From NCBI RefSeq assembly GCF_018691265.1, contig NW_024881282.1, positions 22,908,399 to 22,972,398 of the forward strand: a stretch of DNA of 64,000 nucleotides, written 5' to 3'. The translations under genes and the position numbers were made by a program. This document shows, piece by piece, positions 62,862 to 64,000 of the stretch. This stretch comes from Tyto alba (taxonomy: Eukaryota; Chordata; Aves; Strigiformes; Tytonidae). Under the pieces are notes generated by a model that saw only the letters and a list, made by a program, of their open reading frames with translations, was not told where the DNA came from and did no database searches. Numbering within the stretch: the first letter of the stretch is position 1; the number at the start of each line of letters is the position of its first letter.

Positions 62862-63020
62862 CAGTTTGCACTGTGGCCCTGGGCAAGTCACTTGTCCTCT
62901 CTGTTTGCCTCTCTCTCTCTAGAACAGGGAGGATAATATCTATTATGAAAGGAGGTTCTTAATAACATTCGTAAAGTGCTTTGAAGATGAGAAATGATGT
63001 TCAAGTGCTCATAAATTATG
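62862..63020 (+). mobile_element. MIR SINE, plus orientation
   Basis: It shows the MIR order: 'tggccctgggcaagtcactt', 'cctctctgtttgcctc', 'acagggaggataatatctat', 'cgtaaagtgctttgaagatg', and a terminal 'tcaagtgctcataaatta'. The tRNA-like head is degraded. An ancient insertion. Confidence 0.75.
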
Positions 63021-63359
63021 CTGCATTCAGTGCAAGATGATTAGATGCATGATTCAGATTTGGTCACCTCATTTCAGGGTTGTTAAAAAAATAATCAAAG
63101 ATCCACTGAAAAGAAATGCTATTACAGCCTTTCAATGGAAGAAACATTTAAGATAAGAACAGCCAACTTAACTAGAAAACAAGAAATAGCTATGGGACAA
63201 AAAATAGAGGTGTCTGCATGCAGTCCCAAATATACGGAAAATGATAAAAATAAATGTGCAATATGGCCTCTGCAAAATGTAGGCATAGGCCTAGCTTCAC
63301 ACTCTGCAAGCTGGAAGTTTTCTGACTTCTGTGTGAAAATCCATTTTAAGAACTAAGTC

Positions 63360-63700
63360 ACAGGCAAGGTCCACACATCATACATTAAACTTGCACACTC
63401 TGCTAACTTCAGAGCAGTAAGTCTACTTACAGCAGGTGCAAGTACTGCCTCCAGTTTGGCCACTTTCTGAAAAAAACTACCTTTTATTTCAGTAATTTTA
63501 GACAGGTTTGGGGCCTTTACCATTAAGACGGGCCTTTTAAGATGTACACAGTGAACCACATCCTCAGCTGGCATGAGTGCCACTGGCTTCAGCAGAATTG
63601 CCAGCACCCTCTGAGTTGATAAGCTTATCTCTGTCACTCCACTTAGAATAATACAAGATGTATCACCATCCACAGCTGACATCCTCAAACCTGAGAAAGG
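63360..63700. repeat. Probable ancient amniote repeat relic
   Basis: 'catcctcagctggcatgagt' and 'gccactggcttcagcagaat' resemble an interspersed repeat shared by turtles, crocodilians and birds. The 111-codon minus-strand frame across it (63688-63353) is stop-free but has no recognised domain and is not called a gene. Confidence 0.35.
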
Positions 63701-64000
63701 GTAAGTGGGAAAAGAGCATCATCCTACCTTATTTTTTTCTTCATGCTGAAAGCAGCATTAAAATCTCCATTGCCAGCCTATCTGCGTAGTTAAGTATAAG
63801 AGTTAGCTTTATTCAAGTGCTAAAAAGAGACTGGATCTAAAGTGCTACTAATTTAGTGCTTATTGCTGCAGGGTCACTTTGAGATTGCATCTGCAACTGT
63901 TGTGTTATCTCTATGGTCTCTGTATGACGTGATGGTCTCTGCCACTGCATGTCAGGTTAGAAAACCCAGGTAGGTGAATCCTTTGTTCAACTATCAGTGC

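Larger units (their letters stand above)
60100..64000. other. Intergenic, downstream of POMP
   Basis: Contains a GC-richer stretch at 60990-61200 with frames of about 100 codons on both strands and no recognisable domain, a CR1 3' end, a MIR and an older relic. 'tgtgctaggcacttcaaaaa' at about 61.46 kb resembles old SINE/LINE 3' sequence. The gene expected next in vertebrate synteny, SLC46A3 on the minus strand, was looked for and no transmembrane exon of it was recognised. Confidence 0.6.

Noticed and set aside
63353..63688. 111-codon minus-strand frame considered as an SLC46A3 terminal exon
   Set aside because: It lacks transmembrane character and the expected C-terminal sequence; the DNA instead resembles an ancient repeat.

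Overview
The window is vertebrate nuclear DNA, most likely from a bird. It has widely spaced, intron-containing genes, long AT-rich non-coding stretches and three sharp CpG-rich blocks. Its interspersed repeats include CR1 LINE fragments with typical avian 3' ends and a few very old MIR/tRNA-derived SINEs. No L1, Alu or bacterial-type gene structure is seen. The species cannot be named from the sequence alone.

Two genes can be supported. (1) Near the left end, on the minus strand, is the first coding exon of a gene with a short hydrophobic signal peptide, a consensus splice donor, a GC-rich 5'UTR and a TATA box. I call it FLT1 (VEGF receptor 1) exon 1, from the exon architecture and from synteny: in human and other vertebrates FLT1 lies next to POMP in divergent orientation. 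Everything to its left (1-14796) is then FLT1 intron 1, and no further FLT1 exon was recognised. (2) From about 51.2 to 60.1 kb, on the plus strand, is a complete six-exon POMP gene (proteasome maturation protein, UMP1 family). It encodes 141 residues, all splice junctions are canonical, and it ends in a 3'UTR with an AATAAA signal. SLC46A3, the usual next neighbour, was looked for and not found by 64 kb.

Layout: 1-14.8 kb FLT1 intron 1; 13.6-15.7 kb FLT1 promoter CpG island; 15.7-50.5 kb intergenic, with a second orphan CpG-rich and poly-G/poly-C block at 23.0-24.4 kb, a decayed zinc-finger-like relic near 27 kb, CR1 copies at 37.3-37.7 and 43.6-44.2 kb, a small GC-rich patch at 49.1 kb and a 53-bp tandem duplication at 49.6 kb; 50.5-51.5 kb POMP CpG island; 51.25-60.1 kb POMP; 60.1-64 kb intergenic with a CR1 3' end, a MIR and an older relic.

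The two genes are not functionally coupled in any obvious way: FLT1 is an endothelial VEGF receptor and POMP a ubiquitous 20S proteasome assembly chaperone. I found no undescribed multi-gene system. The most interesting signals are regulatory. Four perfect 17-bp tandem repeats about 165-230 bp upstream of the POMP start each carry a PBX/PREP-type decamer. A perfect antioxidant-response-element core lies in the same promoter. There are hints of an alternative POMP first exon, a near-perfect hairpin in FLT1 intron 1, and an orphan CpG island 8 kb upstream of FLT1.
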